Assembly (NCBI RefSeq): GCF_001708965.1
Contig: NZ_LVJW01000003.1
Coordinates: 1 to 64,000 of the forward strand
DNA length: 64,000 bases
DNA from: Candidatus Thiodiazotropha endoloripes
Lineage (GTDB): Bacteria; Pseudomonadota; Gammaproteobacteria; Chromatiales; Chromatiaceae
Reading direction: 5' to 3'
Part shown: positions 51,936 through 61,167 of the stretch, piece by piece
Numbering within the stretch: position 1 is the first letter of the stretch
How the letters are laid out: every line of letters begins with the position of its first letter
Program-made: the position numbers and the translations under genes
Notes under the pieces: generated by a model
The model's input: only the letters and a program-made list of their open reading frames with translations
The model's database searches: none
What the model was told of the DNA's origin: nothing

Positions 51936-54900
51936 TTATCTGTTTTTCAATTGTGCACTGGTCTGGTTTGTTGTGCCGTCCCTCAAGTATTCTATTTGAA
52001 TCGTCTGACCTTGTTTCAGGGATTTTAGTGTTATTGAAAGATCCCGCAGGCCCTTGATGGGTGTTTGGTCAATGCCGACAATGATATCCATTTTTTTAAG
52101 TCCCGCGTTGTGCGCAGGAGAGTTGGGTACCACGCCACCCAGACGGTAACCATTGCCTTGATATGTGAAGTCGGGGATTGTGCCGAGAGAGACTTTGCGT
52201 TGTTTGGGTGGCTTATGGGAATGCTGGATGCCTGACAGCTGAATTGTCATTGGCTCTTCACGTGCCGCTAAATACTCCACAATCTGTTTACTGACCTCGG
52301 CTACCTTGATCATGCCTTCGAGATCAATCTTGTCAGCAGTATCCCCGGGTCTGTGATAGTCCGTATGGGCACCGGAGAAGAGTTGTACCGCCGGGATTCC
52401 GGCATCATGGAAGCTGATCTGGTCACTGGCGTCGAGTGGTTCATTGACCATCGCCGACTCTATGCCGGTAACAAAACCTATGCCTCTGAAGATGTGGGGC
52501 CACTCTGAAGCGCTCTCTGCGCCGAGCACAATCAGTTTGTTGTCAAACAGACGACCGACAGAATCGAGATTGAGCATTCCAATCGTCTCGGAGACAGGAT
52601 ACCTTTGTTGATGCTTTACATAGTGTTTTGAACCCAGGCGACCTGCCTCTTCACCACTGAAAGCAACAAAAACAATATTACGATCGGGTTTATGATTTTT
52701 TGCCAGTATTCGTGCCAATTCAAGCATGACAGCAATGCCACTGGCATTGTCATCAGCACCAAAATGGATCTTGCCCCGGTTGTTTTCACGAACATCGGGC
52801 CAGCCAAGCCCCAAGTGATCATAGTGAGCGCCGATCACGAGGTTTTGTTGTGAGAGTTGTGGGTGTCTGCCTGGAATAATGCCGATGATGTTTTTCAAGC
52901 GATGTGACTTCCCCTGGTCGTCATTCGCATGGAAGTATTGAAAGTACTCCTGTTGCTCACCGCCGGGTTTCAATCCCGCTTTTTTGAAAGCTGCAGCGAT
53001 ATAGTCTGCTGCCAGATCCAGACCTTTAGAGCCCAGTCCTCGCCCCTGCAGCTGCTGATCGCTGAGATAGCGTACGGTTTGCATCATTTTTTCAGGATTG
53101 TATTCAAGTACCGGTTCGATCAATGGTGAGGAAGACTCTAATTTCGCTCTTGCTGCACCCGGTGTGAAGAGTCTGGTCAATGGTGAATTTGCAACCGGCC
53201 AGCGTCCCTTCAGGCTGTTTTTTGGTTCCGTACCGCTGAAGGCCAGGTAGCTGTATTTATGGTAGTGGGGTATTTTTCGCCCCAGTCCTGGCAGTGCGTC
53301 GGGCAGGTCCGCAGTGATCAGTGCCAATGGATGGGGTTGACTGGTCTGGTTTCTGATTCTTGTTACCCATGCAAAGGCACTGTTTTGTCGGCTGATCTGT
53401 TCTGCGTCCACCCGGACATAATCGGCAGTAAAGGCCAATGGATGCTGTTTCAGCATTTCTTGAACATGTTTTGTAAAACGGTTGTTCCAGCCGAGTACTA
53501 CTGCTGCACTGTTTTCAGGCAGTCTCTCGATCTTATCATCTGCAATTATGGTGACTTGTTCCGGTCCCATGTGGGAGATGTCATCGGCAAAGTCTTGCCA
53601 GGCTTTTTTCATCTCGCGGGTTGTATTGCTGGGATAGATTACCAGCAATTTGGTCGAGCCGAAGATTTGTGTGAAAGCCGGAGGAGTCTCTTCCAGTGCC
53701 AGTTTTCTGAATAGATCGAATTGTGGATCAATCTCGAGTCGGGTCGGAGTCGAAGGCAGATTTATTTCAAAAGTCTGCTTTCGATTCGTCATGGTGACGA
53801 CCGACTGTTGTGCTTCGGTTTGATTGGTCAGTGAAACTGCGACTGGGATATTCAAAGCATATACATGGTCAGGCTGAAGCTGTTGCAGAGTAAACTGTAA
53901 ACGAACTTTGTCCGCTTGCCTGTCGATTCTGCTCGATTTGAGTCGAAGTTCAGGCGCGCCTGTGTATTCGACCCATTGAGTAAAGAAGCTTGCTAATGAT
54001 TCTCCACTGATGGCTTCAAATGTTCGTTGAAGGTCTGCAAATGAGGCAATTTTAAACTCGTATTGCTGGTAGAACTGCCGAAGCCCCTTGGTAAAAAGTT
54101 GATCTCCAAGTTGCTTGCGCAGCATATGAAACATCATCAGGGTTTTGCCATAACCTACCGCCTCAGTAGCTGAGCTGTGTCTGCTTTTGAATGCTGAGAG
54201 GGGAAAGTCTCTCTGCTTGGCTGCATAGTCCCGATACTTTTGCAGGCTCTGCTGACGATAGCTGACACCCTGGTTCTGCTGTTCCTTGATCAGGTGGTCT
54301 GCCAGATAGGCGGTTAATCCCTCACTCCAGTTACCGCTGTCAAAATCCACATAGACGCCGTTGCCCCACCAGTTGTGCAGGATCTCATGGGGATAGGATG
54401 TGTTGAGTATAAAGGGAAGACGAATCACTCTGGAACCAAGCAGCGTGAATGAAGGCATACCGAATCCGGTTTCCCAGAAGTTTTCAACCAATGCGAATTT
54501 GCTGTAGGGATAGGCTCCGATCAACTGTTCGTACATCTTCAGATATTTGACTGTTGCCTGAAGATATCGGTCTGCCAGTTTCTGATCTGCCATACGAAGA
54601 AATACCTGAGCCGATACCGGTTTCCCCTGCAGTTTTGCAATCTTCTGATACTCGGTGAACTCTGCTGCAATCAGATAGATCTCATCCTGTGGCTTGTCGA
54701 TATGCCAATGATCTATGTTCTGTTCACTGCTGTTTTGAGAGTTCTGCCGATGACCCTGAGTGACCGAGGACCAGCCGGTTGGCAGGGTAACCTTCATGTT
54801 GAAAGTCAGATAGGGGTGTGCTTCGATTTGTGGATACCACAAGCTGCCTGCGGCAAGAAAAATTCCCTTTTTATCGATTAGCCCTGCACTGTTTCTAAAT

Positions 54901-55262
54901 CCCCTTGACTGTTCCTTGCGGCTGGAAGTCAATTTATGATGAATGCGGCCTGTGTATTCCACAGTTAAATGGTTTACTCCTTTGGGCAGGCTGATCTCAT
55001 AACGCTCGGCAAAACCATCCCGATGGTCAAGTCTGACCTGAAGCTCGCCTTGGTCTGTCGAAAAGCGTGGTTTCAGGCCGGCGTGCAGGATCAGCTTGAG
55101 ATCAGACAGGGGTTGTGTGAATGAGATACGATCAATAACGCTAAGCGTCTGCCGTTGCGGTACCAGCTTGACATCAAGTTGATGGTGGATGGGAGGATGA
55201 TTCTCGAGCGCCAGAAGTGGAGTGCAAATCAACCAGAGTAGAAACAGAAGGCCTCTATTCAT
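51936..55262 (-). CDS. M1-like aminopeptidase / M28 peptidase / PDZ fusion
   Basis: The 1108-residue exported protein has a signal peptide (LLFLLWLICTPLLALE). Its N-terminal half is an M1-type metallopeptidase with the zinc motif HEILHNWWGN and the third ligand Glu in NWSEGLTAYLADHL. The second half is an M28 peptidase (GAHYDHLGLG, FGADDNASGIAV, FSGEEAGRLGSKHY, LNLDSVGR, HTDYHRPGDTADKI). It ends in a PDZ domain (GGVVPNSPAHNAGLKKMDIIVGID). All zinc ligands look intact in both peptidases. Likely a periplasmic peptide-degrading enzyme. Its ATG directly abuts the stop of the TolB-like gene, forming an operon. Confidence 0.88.
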   Translation of the reverse strand: MNRGLLFLLWLICTPLLALENHPPIHHQLDVKLVPQRQTLSVIDRISFTQPLSDLKLILHAGLKPRFSTDQGELQVRLDHRDGFAERYEISLPKGVNHLTVEYTGRIHHKLTSSRKEQSRGFRNSAGLIDKKGIFLAAGSLWYPQIEAHPYLTFNMKVTLPTGWSSVTQGHRQNSQNSSEQNIDHWHIDKPQDEIYLIAAEFTEYQKIAKLQGKPVSAQVFLRMADQKLADRYLQATVKYLKMYEQLIGAYPYSKFALVENFWETGFGMPSFTLLGSRVIRLPFILNTSYPHEILHNWWGNGVYVDFDSGNWSEGLTAYLADHLIKEQQNQGVSYRQQSLQKYRDYAAKQRDFPLSAFKSRHSSATEAVGYGKTLMMFHMLRKQLGDQLFTKGLRQFYQQYEFKIASFADLQRTFEAISGESLASFFTQWVEYTGAPELRLKSSRIDRQADKVRLQFTLQQLQPDHVYALNIPVAVSLTNQTEAQQSVVTMTNRKQTFEINLPSTPTRLEIDPQFDLFRKLALEETPPAFTQIFGSTKLLVIYPSNTTREMKKAWQDFADDISHMGPEQVTIIADDKIERLPENSAAVVLGWNNRFTKHVQEMLKQHPLAFTADYVRVDAEQISRQNSAFAWVTRIRNQTSQPHPLALITADLPDALPGLGRKIPHYHKYSYLAFSGTEPKNSLKGRWPVANSPLTRLFTPGAARAKLESSSPLIEPVLEYNPEKMMQTVRYLSDQQLQGRGLGSKGLDLAADYIAAAFKKAGLKPGGEQQEYFQYFHANDDQGKSHRLKNIIGIIPGRHPQLSQQNLVIGAHYDHLGLGWPDVRENNRGKIHFGADDNASGIAVMLELARILAKNHKPDRNIVFVAFSGEEAGRLGSKHYVKHQQRYPVSETIGMLNLDSVGRLFDNKLIVLGAESASEWPHIFRGIGFVTGIESAMVNEPLDASDQISFHDAGIPAVQLFSGAHTDYHRPGDTADKIDLEGMIKVAEVSKQIVEYLAAREEPMTIQLSGIQHSHKPPKQRKVSLGTIPDFTYQGNGYRLGGVVPNSPAHNAGLKKMDIIVGIDQTPIKGLRDLSITLKSLKQGQTIQIEYLRDGTTNQTSAQLKNR

Positions 55263-56324
55263 CTATTCAATCCAGTCAGCAATGAAAATATCCGTTGCGC
55301 GAGGTTTGTTCGGGTTGCGGTTGGAGCCAAACACAATCTTTTTGCCGTCGGGTGAGAACATGGGGAAACTGTCGAATACCTGGTTGTAGGTGATCCTCTC
55401 AAGCCCCGATCCATCTCTGTTAATCAGATAGAGTTCGAAGTTGTGACCAAATGTTTTGTAATCATCCCGCCAGTCATCCATGTTGCTTGAAAAGACGATT
55501 CGTTTACCGTCAGGATGCCAGGAGGGTGCCCAGTTGGTGGCGCCATTGTCCGTGAGACGTATTTTGTTATTGCCATCTGCATCCATTACCCAGATATCCA
55601 GTGGTGTGGATTGAATGTAATCCTGATTCATGTTTTCCTGCCACTGGGATTTTTCAGCGGCGGTGGTGGGATGCCAGGCACGCCAGACAATCTTTGTGCT
55701 GTCTGGAGAAAACCATGGCCCACCATCATAGCCTTCTGTATCAGTCAGACGTTGAAGATTGCCACCATTCACATCCATCCGGTAGATATCGAAATCCCCC
55801 TCGCGCTGTGAACCGAAAACGATCGACTTCCCATCTGCGGAGACAATCGGTTCAGCGTCATATTTGGGGTTATCGGTTAGTGGTGTCAGGTCAGAACCGT
55901 CGACATTGGCCCGGTAGATATTGTAAGGGTGCAGGGGCCAGGCATATCGTATATGCGGGGGCCATTCGGGTTTGCTTGGGCAGCTTCCCTCAAGGTGGCT
56001 GGTGGAAGCAAAAACGATCTGTTTTTCCCCGGGTTGGAAGAATGCGCAGGTGTGTGCACCATGATTCGGGCTTACCATGGTTTTGTTGGATCCGTCGATG
56101 TTCATGGTCCAGATCTTGTCACACTCAAAACCACCCCGGTTCGACTGATAGATCAACTGCTGCCCGTCAAAACTGAAATAGGCCTCACCATTGTCCCCCT
56201 TGAAGGTCAGCTGAGTCAGGTCTGACATATGACGATCATCCGATTGTTTCAAGACTGGCGCCTGTTCTGCGTAAACTGGAAGGGTAAAAGTCAAGCTAAA
56301 CAATAGGGCTATTCTGTAGTACAT
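55263..56324 (-). CDS. TolB-like beta-propeller (PD40) periplasmic protein
   Basis: The 353-residue protein has a signal peptide (cut near VYAEQ, about residue 19) and five to six WD40-like/PD40 blades with the FSPDGKKIVFGSNR-type repeat, e.g. VSADGKSIVFGSQREGDFDIY, FSPDSTKIVWRA, WHPDGKRIVFSSN. It resembles TolB C-terminal domains and dipeptidyl-peptidase propellers but has no peptidase of its own. Its stop abuts the start of the M1-M28-PDZ gene, so it may be a substrate-binding partner of that peptidase. Confidence 0.85.
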   Translation of the reverse strand: MYYRIALLFSLTFTLPVYAEQAPVLKQSDDRHMSDLTQLTFKGDNGEAYFSFDGQQLIYQSNRGGFECDKIWTMNIDGSNKTMVSPNHGAHTCAFFQPGEKQIVFASTSHLEGSCPSKPEWPPHIRYAWPLHPYNIYRANVDGSDLTPLTDNPKYDAEPIVSADGKSIVFGSQREGDFDIYRMDVNGGNLQRLTDTEGYDGGPWFSPDSTKIVWRAWHPTTAAEKSQWQENMNQDYIQSTPLDIWVMDADGNNKIRLTDNGATNWAPSWHPDGKRIVFSSNMDDWRDDYKTFGHNFELYLINRDGSGLERITYNQVFDSFPMFSPDGKKIVFGSNRNPNKPRATDIFIADWIE

Positions 56325-56383
56325 TGGATCTCGTCTTCGGATTTTTAGTGGTGTGTGAACTACTCAGATTGATAACCTACAAG

Positions 56384-56550
56384 TTAAGGAACCTCTGAAC
56401 AAGTCATGAACCGGCATCTTGTCGCCAAAATGCACCGCTTCTGCGTTGCAGATCTTCACAATCGCTGGTTATTACGTGCGATCTGCGCCTTGAATCGGCA
56501 CATTTTGATCGACAATCTGTTCAGCTCAGACTTATTCAGAGGTTCCTTAA
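56384..56550. mobile_element. MITE-like element with 20-bp terminal inverted repeats
   Basis: Left end TTAAGGAACCTCTGAACAAG (56384-56403) and the reverse complement of the right end (56531-56550) agree at 19 of 20 bases. The 167-bp element has no credible gene (the 70-codon frame inside is spurious). A degraded right end recurs at 58601-58617. Such nonautonomous elements require a transposase elsewhere in the genome. Confidence 0.78.
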
Positions 56551-56725
56551 CACAAGCCATTGCCTCCGAACAGTCGGAAAGTTCGATAATATGTAGGCCA
56601 GTGAAAATTCCAGGTTAATATTATTGAATTTTATCCACTCGATATGGCTAAGATGATCGTCCTGGTTAGGGCTCAATGAAGCCGTTCGGATAGACCATTA
56701 GTATTTAACTGAGAGCTGATTGATT

Positions 56726-57541
56726 ATGGAATTGGACCTGGATGGTGGCCGCTTGATTCTGTTTTTGGGTGGATTGAGTCTTTTTATCCTCCTTGAAACC
56801 ATCTTTCCTGTCCGTGTCTGGCAGGGGAAACGAATCAACCGCTTCATGTTTCATGCCGCTGTAGCGGCGCTGAACACCGTGATTGTCAGGGTATTGATCT
56901 ATGTGCCCTTTCTGCTGTGGATCGTCTATGTCGAGCAACAGGGCTGGGGTATATCCCGCTGGCTGGGTCTGAATGGCTGGTTGGAGATTGTGATATCACT
57001 GATTATGCTCGATCTGTTTGATTATTTCTGGCACAGAGCGAATCACCGTTTTCCTCTGCTGTGGCGTTTTCATAAAGCCCACCATGCGGATACCGAGATG
57101 GATGTGACCACTGCACTGCGTTTCCATCCGGGTGAACTTTTTCTTTCATCCTTCGCCAAAGCACTATGGATACTGATCTGGGGGCCCACCGCAATTGCCT
57201 GGTTTGTATTTGAAGGATTGATCAGTCTGTGTGCCCAGTTTCACCACAGCAATATTGATCTGCCTGAGCCAATTGAGCGGGTTTTGTGCCGAGTCATTGT
57301 GACTCCCAGGTTTCACACCTCCCATCATCGGGTTGAACGGACCTATGGTGATGCAAATTTCTCCACCATATTCAGTTTCTGGGATCCTCTGTTCGGCAGC
57401 TATAATCAGATGCCCAGAGAGGAAAAAGGTGCGGATCATGGAGACCTGATCGGCTTACCTCAGGCCCGGGAGACGGCGTTCTCCTTCAAGGCCTGGTTGA
57501 TTGAGCCATTCAGTCGGAGAAATATGGGGTTGGCTGACTGA
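56726..57541 (+). CDS. Fatty acid hydroxylase / sterol desaturase family
   Basis: Start at ATG 56726. About 271 residues with three to four membrane helices and the three histidine boxes of the di-iron family: HRANHR, HKAHHAD and HTSHHRVE. It uses O2 to hydroxylate lipids such as fatty acids, sphinganine or carotenoids; the substrate is unknown. C-terminal WDPLFGSYNQMPREE is family-typical. It follows the MITE-like element. Confidence 0.9.
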   Translation: MELDLDGGRLILFLGGLSLFILLETIFPVRVWQGKRINRFMFHAAVAALNTVIVRVLIYVPFLLWIVYVEQQGWGISRWLGLNGWLEIVISLIMLDLFDYFWHRANHRFPLLWRFHKAHHADTEMDVTTALRFHPGELFLSSFAKALWILIWGPTAIAWFVFEGLISLCAQFHHSNIDLPEPIERVLCRVIVTPRFHTSHHRVERTYGDANFSTIFSFWDPLFGSYNQMPREEKGADHGDLIGLPQARETAFSFKAWLIEPFSRRNMGLAD

Positions 57542-57668
57542 GGTACGGCGATCATATATATACCAAGCGATTTGTTGAACCAGTCTGGATGGTGTGTCCA
57601 ATTAAGAGTGCTCAGACCGGATTCATGCAGAGATTCTATAACCTAAAAAAATTGTGAGGAGAGATGTT

Positions 57669-57941
57669 GTGAAAAAGATACTTGGCCTAGTGTTACTGTT
57701 TCCGTTGGCGGTATTTTCAGCGGAACACGCAGGCAAGGCTGCTGAACATGGCGGCAAGGCAATGAAGGCAAAGCAGCAGGCATCAGAACATGCCGGCAAG
57801 GCTGCAGAGCATGGTGGAAAGGCAATGGAAGCGATGGAGGATGAGGCGAAAAAAGTCAGTGAACATGGCGGTAAAGCGATGAAGAAGATGGAGCATGGCG
57901 GTAAACCTGCAGAACATGCAGGTAAACCGGTAGCCAAATAG
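57669..57941 (+). CDS. Secreted His/Gly/Lys repeat protein (EHGGKAM repeats)
   Basis: GTG 57669 follows GAGGAGA (57656-57662), which excludes the earlier in-frame GTG at 57654. The 90-residue product has a signal peptide (KKILGLVLLFPLAVFSAE) and a mature part of imperfect 7-residue repeats EHAGKAA / EHGGKAM / EHGGKPA, interrupted by two Lys/Glu-rich helical linkers. Repeated His and Lys could bind metal, haem or anions. Family not recognised. The next gene starts 10 bp on. Confidence 0.75.
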   Translation: MKKILGLVLLFPLAVFSAEHAGKAAEHGGKAMKAKQQASEHAGKAAEHGGKAMEAMEDEAKKVSEHGGKAMKKMEHGGKPAEHAGKPVAK

Positions 57942-57951
57942 GATTCAAGAG

Positions 57952-58407
57952 ATGGTCAGATATCTGCTGCTGATTGGTTTGGCGGGATTGGCGACAAGTC
58001 TATGTATGGCTGATGAGTCAGACCACACACCCACCGACAGTCGCAAGTATTATGTTGAAGACATCAAGTCAACCATGATGCAGCACATCGAGGATGTGGT
58101 GGATGAGCATGGTGTTTTTCGTCTGCGTGACGATAAAACCGGAGAAGTGCTGACACTGAAGTTTGTGCGTATCCATGACCCGGTCAGACAGATCGGCAGT
58201 GATATCTACTTTGCCTGTACGGATTTTCATGTGGTGGGTGAGCCGGATAAGCTCTATGACCTCGACTTCTGGATGAATGACAAAACCGGTCAGTTAAAGA
58301 TCTATCAGTCGAAGGTGCATAAAGAGCCCCGTTGGTCTTTTTTGTATGGCTGGTATAAACAGCCCCGCTATACCTTCGTGAATGACGAGATTGAGTATCT
58401 TTATTAA
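57952..58407 (+). CDS. Small secreted protein, unknown
   Basis: The 151-residue protein has a signal peptide (VRYLLLIGLAGLATSLCMADES) and a compact domain with predicted strands (GVFRLRDDKTGEVLTLKFVRIHDPV, DIYFACTDFHVVGEPDKLYDLDFWM, KIYQSKVHKEPRW). One Cys lies in the mature part. It lies 10 bp after the EHGGKAM-repeat gene and is probably cotranscribed with it. Family not recognised; it resembles small periplasmic proteins linked to lipoprotein or metal handling only in general shape. Confidence 0.7.
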   Translation: MVRYLLLIGLAGLATSLCMADESDHTPTDSRKYYVEDIKSTMMQHIEDVVDEHGVFRLRDDKTGEVLTLKFVRIHDPVRQIGSDIYFACTDFHVVGEPDKLYDLDFWMNDKTGQLKIYQSKVHKEPRWSFLYGWYKQPRYTFVNDEIEYLY

Positions 58408-58600
58408 CTCCTGAGATTCATTCAAGACCAAGGGGATTGGCAAAGATGGCTGATCGGCTTGCCTGTTCAAGCCTGAAGCGGGATTGGTACTGTTTGTCTT
58501 TCAGAAACTGCTTCATGTAGGTCGCTATGGTCTACAGGTAGTCATCAGCAACCTCTTCAGCCTGTTGATCCAGACCACCCGGCAGTCCGGGCAATGAACT

Positions 58601-58617
58601 GTTCAGAGATGCCTTAA
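58601..58617. repeat. Decayed MITE right-end copy
   Basis: GTTCAGAGATGCCTTAA matches the right terminal repeat of the MITE at 56531-56550 (TTCAGAGGTTCCTTAA) at 14 of 16 bases. It overlaps the stop codon of the leftward MFS gene. No matching left end was found nearby. Confidence 0.45.
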
Positions 58618-59810
58618 TTCCCGCCGGCGCTGGAATAGGCCAGACGGCTGACCCTGCCGGGTGTGGGGGTTTCAGGCACCAGCAGCGAAAGCATCAAGGA
58701 GATGGCGGCCATCGCGGCGCCGGCATAGAACACCAGTGCGGGTGAACTCATCCAGATGATCCCGAACACAGCGGGAATCGCCACCGCTGCTATATGGTTG
58801 ATGGAGAAGCTGACCCCGGCGGTGGAGGCGATATCCTCTTGATCGGCAATTTTCTGAAAATAGGTTTTGAGAGCAATTGCCAGGGCGAAAAAGAGGTGGT
58901 CGATGATATAGAGTCCGGCGGCTATGGTGGCGTTTTCCACCAGGGCATAGCCGACGAATACCAGAATCAGTCCGCTGTATTCGATCAGCAGGGCTCGACG
59001 CTCCCCGATCTGGCCGATCAGGCGGCCGATGCGTGGGGCAAGAAAGACATTGATGGTCGCATTGATCAAAAACAGCATGGCAATCTGTGAAACGCTGTAA
59101 CCAAACTTCTCCACCATCAGAAAGCCGGCGAACACCACGAAGATCTGACGGCGCGCGCCGGACATGAATGTCAGCAGATAGAAGAGCCAGTATCGCTTAC
59201 GCAGCACCATGTGTTTGTGCTGTTCAGTCTTCTGTGGAAAGAGGGGAAAGCTCAACCAGGAGATCAGGGCGATCATCAGGGTGAGTCCTCCCATCACCAG
59301 GTAGATCCACTGGTAGTCGAGTTGCAGCAGGTTATCCCCAAGCCAGATCAGACCAAAGGTCAGGATCGAGGCAAATGAGCCGGCTGCGATCAGTTTGCCG
59401 AGCACTTCGGCGGAGTTGGATGTGTCGGTCCACTGCAGTGCCAGGGAGGTCTGCAGGGTTTCGTAGTAGTGAAATCCAACCGACATGATGACTGTGGTGA
59501 TGTAGAGGCCGATTACAGAGGGAAAGAAACCGGTCAGTGCGGTACCCAGTCCGAGCAGAGCCAGCGAGATGTAGGCGAGCTTCTGCTCCCTCACCAGCAG
59601 CAGCAGAAAAACCACGCCGAAGGCAAGAAATCCGGGGATCTCTCTCAGGCTCTGCAGAATGCCCATCTCCTGGCCGGTAAAGGCTACTCTTTCGATGGCA
59701 AAGTTGTTCAACAGAGTCTGCCAAGCGGCAAAACTGAGCGGTACGGCAATTGCCATCAACATCAGCAGAACTTCAGGTCGCTCTCTGATCTGTGTCGGAA
59801 TCTTCATCAT
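58614..59810 (-). CDS. MFS transporter divergent from AraC regulator
   Basis: About 399 residues from the ATG at 59810 (59807 also possible); a further 45 codons upstream are open but lack coding character and overlap the AraC side. Twelve predicted membrane helices with charged inter-helix loops (QSLREIPGF, PRIGRLIGQIGERRALLIEY). Substrate unknown. Its divergence from an AraC gene only 50 bp away suggests regulation by that protein, as in NimR/NimT-type pairs. The stop overlaps a decayed MITE end. Confidence 0.85.
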   Translation of the reverse strand: MMKIPTQIRERPEVLLMLMAIAVPLSFAAWQTLLNNFAIERVAFTGQEMGILQSLREIPGFLAFGVVFLLLLVREQKLAYISLALLGLGTALTGFFPSVIGLYITTVIMSVGFHYYETLQTSLALQWTDTSNSAEVLGKLIAAGSFASILTFGLIWLGDNLLQLDYQWIYLVMGGLTLMIALISWLSFPLFPQKTEQHKHMVLRKRYWLFYLLTFMSGARRQIFVVFAGFLMVEKFGYSVSQIAMLFLINATINVFLAPRIGRLIGQIGERRALLIEYSGLILVFVGYALVENATIAAGLYIIDHLFFALAIALKTYFQKIADQEDIASTAGVSFSINHIAAVAIPAVFGIIWMSSPALVFYAGAAMAAISLMLSLLVPETPTPGRVSRLAYSSAGGN

Positions 59811-59860
59811 GTGACTATTATGATGGGGATTTGGTTTGTCGTAATAGCTATAATCTGACA

Positions 59861-60658
59861 ATGAATATTGAAAACCGGACAATAGACCCCCAGGTTCACG
59901 TGGGATATGTGGTGGACGCGGATCGGCCTGTTTTGACTCTGACAAGTGAGCGGAAGGCCTCGGAACTGGTCTCGAAACACTCTCACTTGAGAGGGCAGCT
60001 GCTGTTTGCCATCCGTGGCGCCATGAAGGCGACCACCGATGATGGAGCCTGGTTGGTTCCCCCCTCTCAGGCGCTGTGGATACCCCCTGGGGTGATGCAT
60101 GAGGTGGAGATGGCCGAGGCTGTCTCCTTGAGATCGGTCTATATCGATCCGAGTTATGTCGAGGCGTTGCCTGACGAGTGTTGTGTGGTAAGGGTGTCGG
60201 CGCTACTTAAGGCGCTGATTCTGGAGGCGGCAGCGATTGGTAATGACTATCAGCCTGAGACGGCCGAGGCACGATTGATGCTGGTGATCCTGGATCAATT
60301 GAAAAAAATCGAGCGCTTTCCCCTCTATCTGCCTTTTTCCTCTGAACCGAGGATCCGCCGGGTTACCGATAGCATGATCGCCAATCCTGCGGACAACCGC
60401 GCACTGGCCGGGTGGGCTGTAGAGATCGGTGCCAGTGAACGGACCTTGGGTAGACTCTTTATTCGTCATCTCGGGATGAGTTTTGGTGCCTGGCGTCGTC
60501 GCTTGAGGTTGCTGGAGTCGATCGACCGGTTAGGTAATGGTGCCTCCGTGACGGAGGTCGCCTATGAGCTGGGGTATGGCAGCCCCAGCGCATTCATTGC
60601 GATGTTTCGTGAAAACCTGGGGGTGCCCCCGGCACGGTTTTTTTCAGATCAGCGATGA
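59861..60658 (+). CDS. AraC-family regulator with cupin domain
   Basis: Start at ATG 59861 (MNIENRT), excluding an upstream extension into the divergent promoter. The 265-residue protein has an N-terminal cupin-type ligand domain (about 30-110: SHLRGQLLFAIRGAMKATTDDGAWLVPPSQALWIPPGVMHE) and C-terminal AraC double helix-turn-helix (about 175-262: ASERTLGRLFIRHLGMSFGAWRRRLRLL, VTEVAYELGYGSPSAFIAMFREN). NimR-like architecture. It probably controls the divergent MFS gene. Confidence 0.92.
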   Translation: MNIENRTIDPQVHVGYVVDADRPVLTLTSERKASELVSKHSHLRGQLLFAIRGAMKATTDDGAWLVPPSQALWIPPGVMHEVEMAEAVSLRSVYIDPSYVEALPDECCVVRVSALLKALILEAAAIGNDYQPETAEARLMLVILDQLKKIERFPLYLPFSSEPRIRRVTDSMIANPADNRALAGWAVEIGASERTLGRLFIRHLGMSFGAWRRRLRLLESIDRLGNGASVTEVAYELGYGSPSAFIAMFRENLGVPPARFFSDQR

Positions 60659-60774
60659 GGGGTTTTTCCGCTTATTTTGACTGGGAAATTGGCTTTGGCG
60701 GTAACTTGGTTTATGATTCCTCTCTTTTTTGTGGCCCTGAGGCCCTTTGAAATTCATTCCGGTGGGGAAAAACG

Positions 60775-61047
60775 ATGGCACGTGTGACAGTTGAAGATTG
60801 CATGGAATTTGTGGATAACCGTTTTGATCTGGTCTTGCTTGCCACCAAACGGGCCCGTCAACTGGTCAATGGCGTCGAGCCTCTGCTGCCCTGGGAAAAC
60901 GACAAGCCCACCGTTATGGCGCTGCGTGAGATCGCTGAGGGCCTGATCTCCCATAAGCAACTGGATGCACAGCTCGCTGAGGAAGAGGCCGTGCTCGATG
61001 AGGCGATCATGGATGTCGATATCACGCCGATGGAACCAAACCAATAA
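60775..61047 (+). CDS. rpoZ: RNA polymerase omega subunit
   Basis: The 90-residue omega subunit, with N-terminal [30 protein letters not shown] and [17 protein letters not shown]. It stabilises the beta' subunit and helps ppGpp binding. Sits directly before spoT, as in many gammaproteobacteria. A likely terminator at 61061 follows. Confidence 0.98.
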   Translation: MARVTVEDCMEFVDNRFDLVLLATKRARQLVNGVEPLLPWENDKPTVMALREIAEGLISHKQLDAQLAEEEAVLDEAIMDVDITPMEPNQ

Positions 61048-61060
61048 GATTTTCCCCCGC

Positions 61061-61093
61061 GTGCGGCATTTATCGCCGCACCAGCCATTTTTT
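61061..61093 (+). terminator. Probable terminator between rpoZ and spoT
   Basis: Stem GTGCGGC (61061-61067) / GCCGCAC (61075-61081), 7-nt loop; a run of six T begins seven bases later. The distance to the T-run weakens the call. Confidence 0.55.
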
Positions 61094-61167
61094 CCTGTCT
61101 ATTGACTTGCAACTCAGGGTTGAATCGGCACAGAATTCTCCATTAGTTGTGTTTTTGGAGTGCCCGA

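Noticed and set aside
56406-56618. 70-codon ORF after the TolB-like gene
   Set aside because: It lies inside and across the MITE-like element, has no ribosome site and reads through its terminal repeat.
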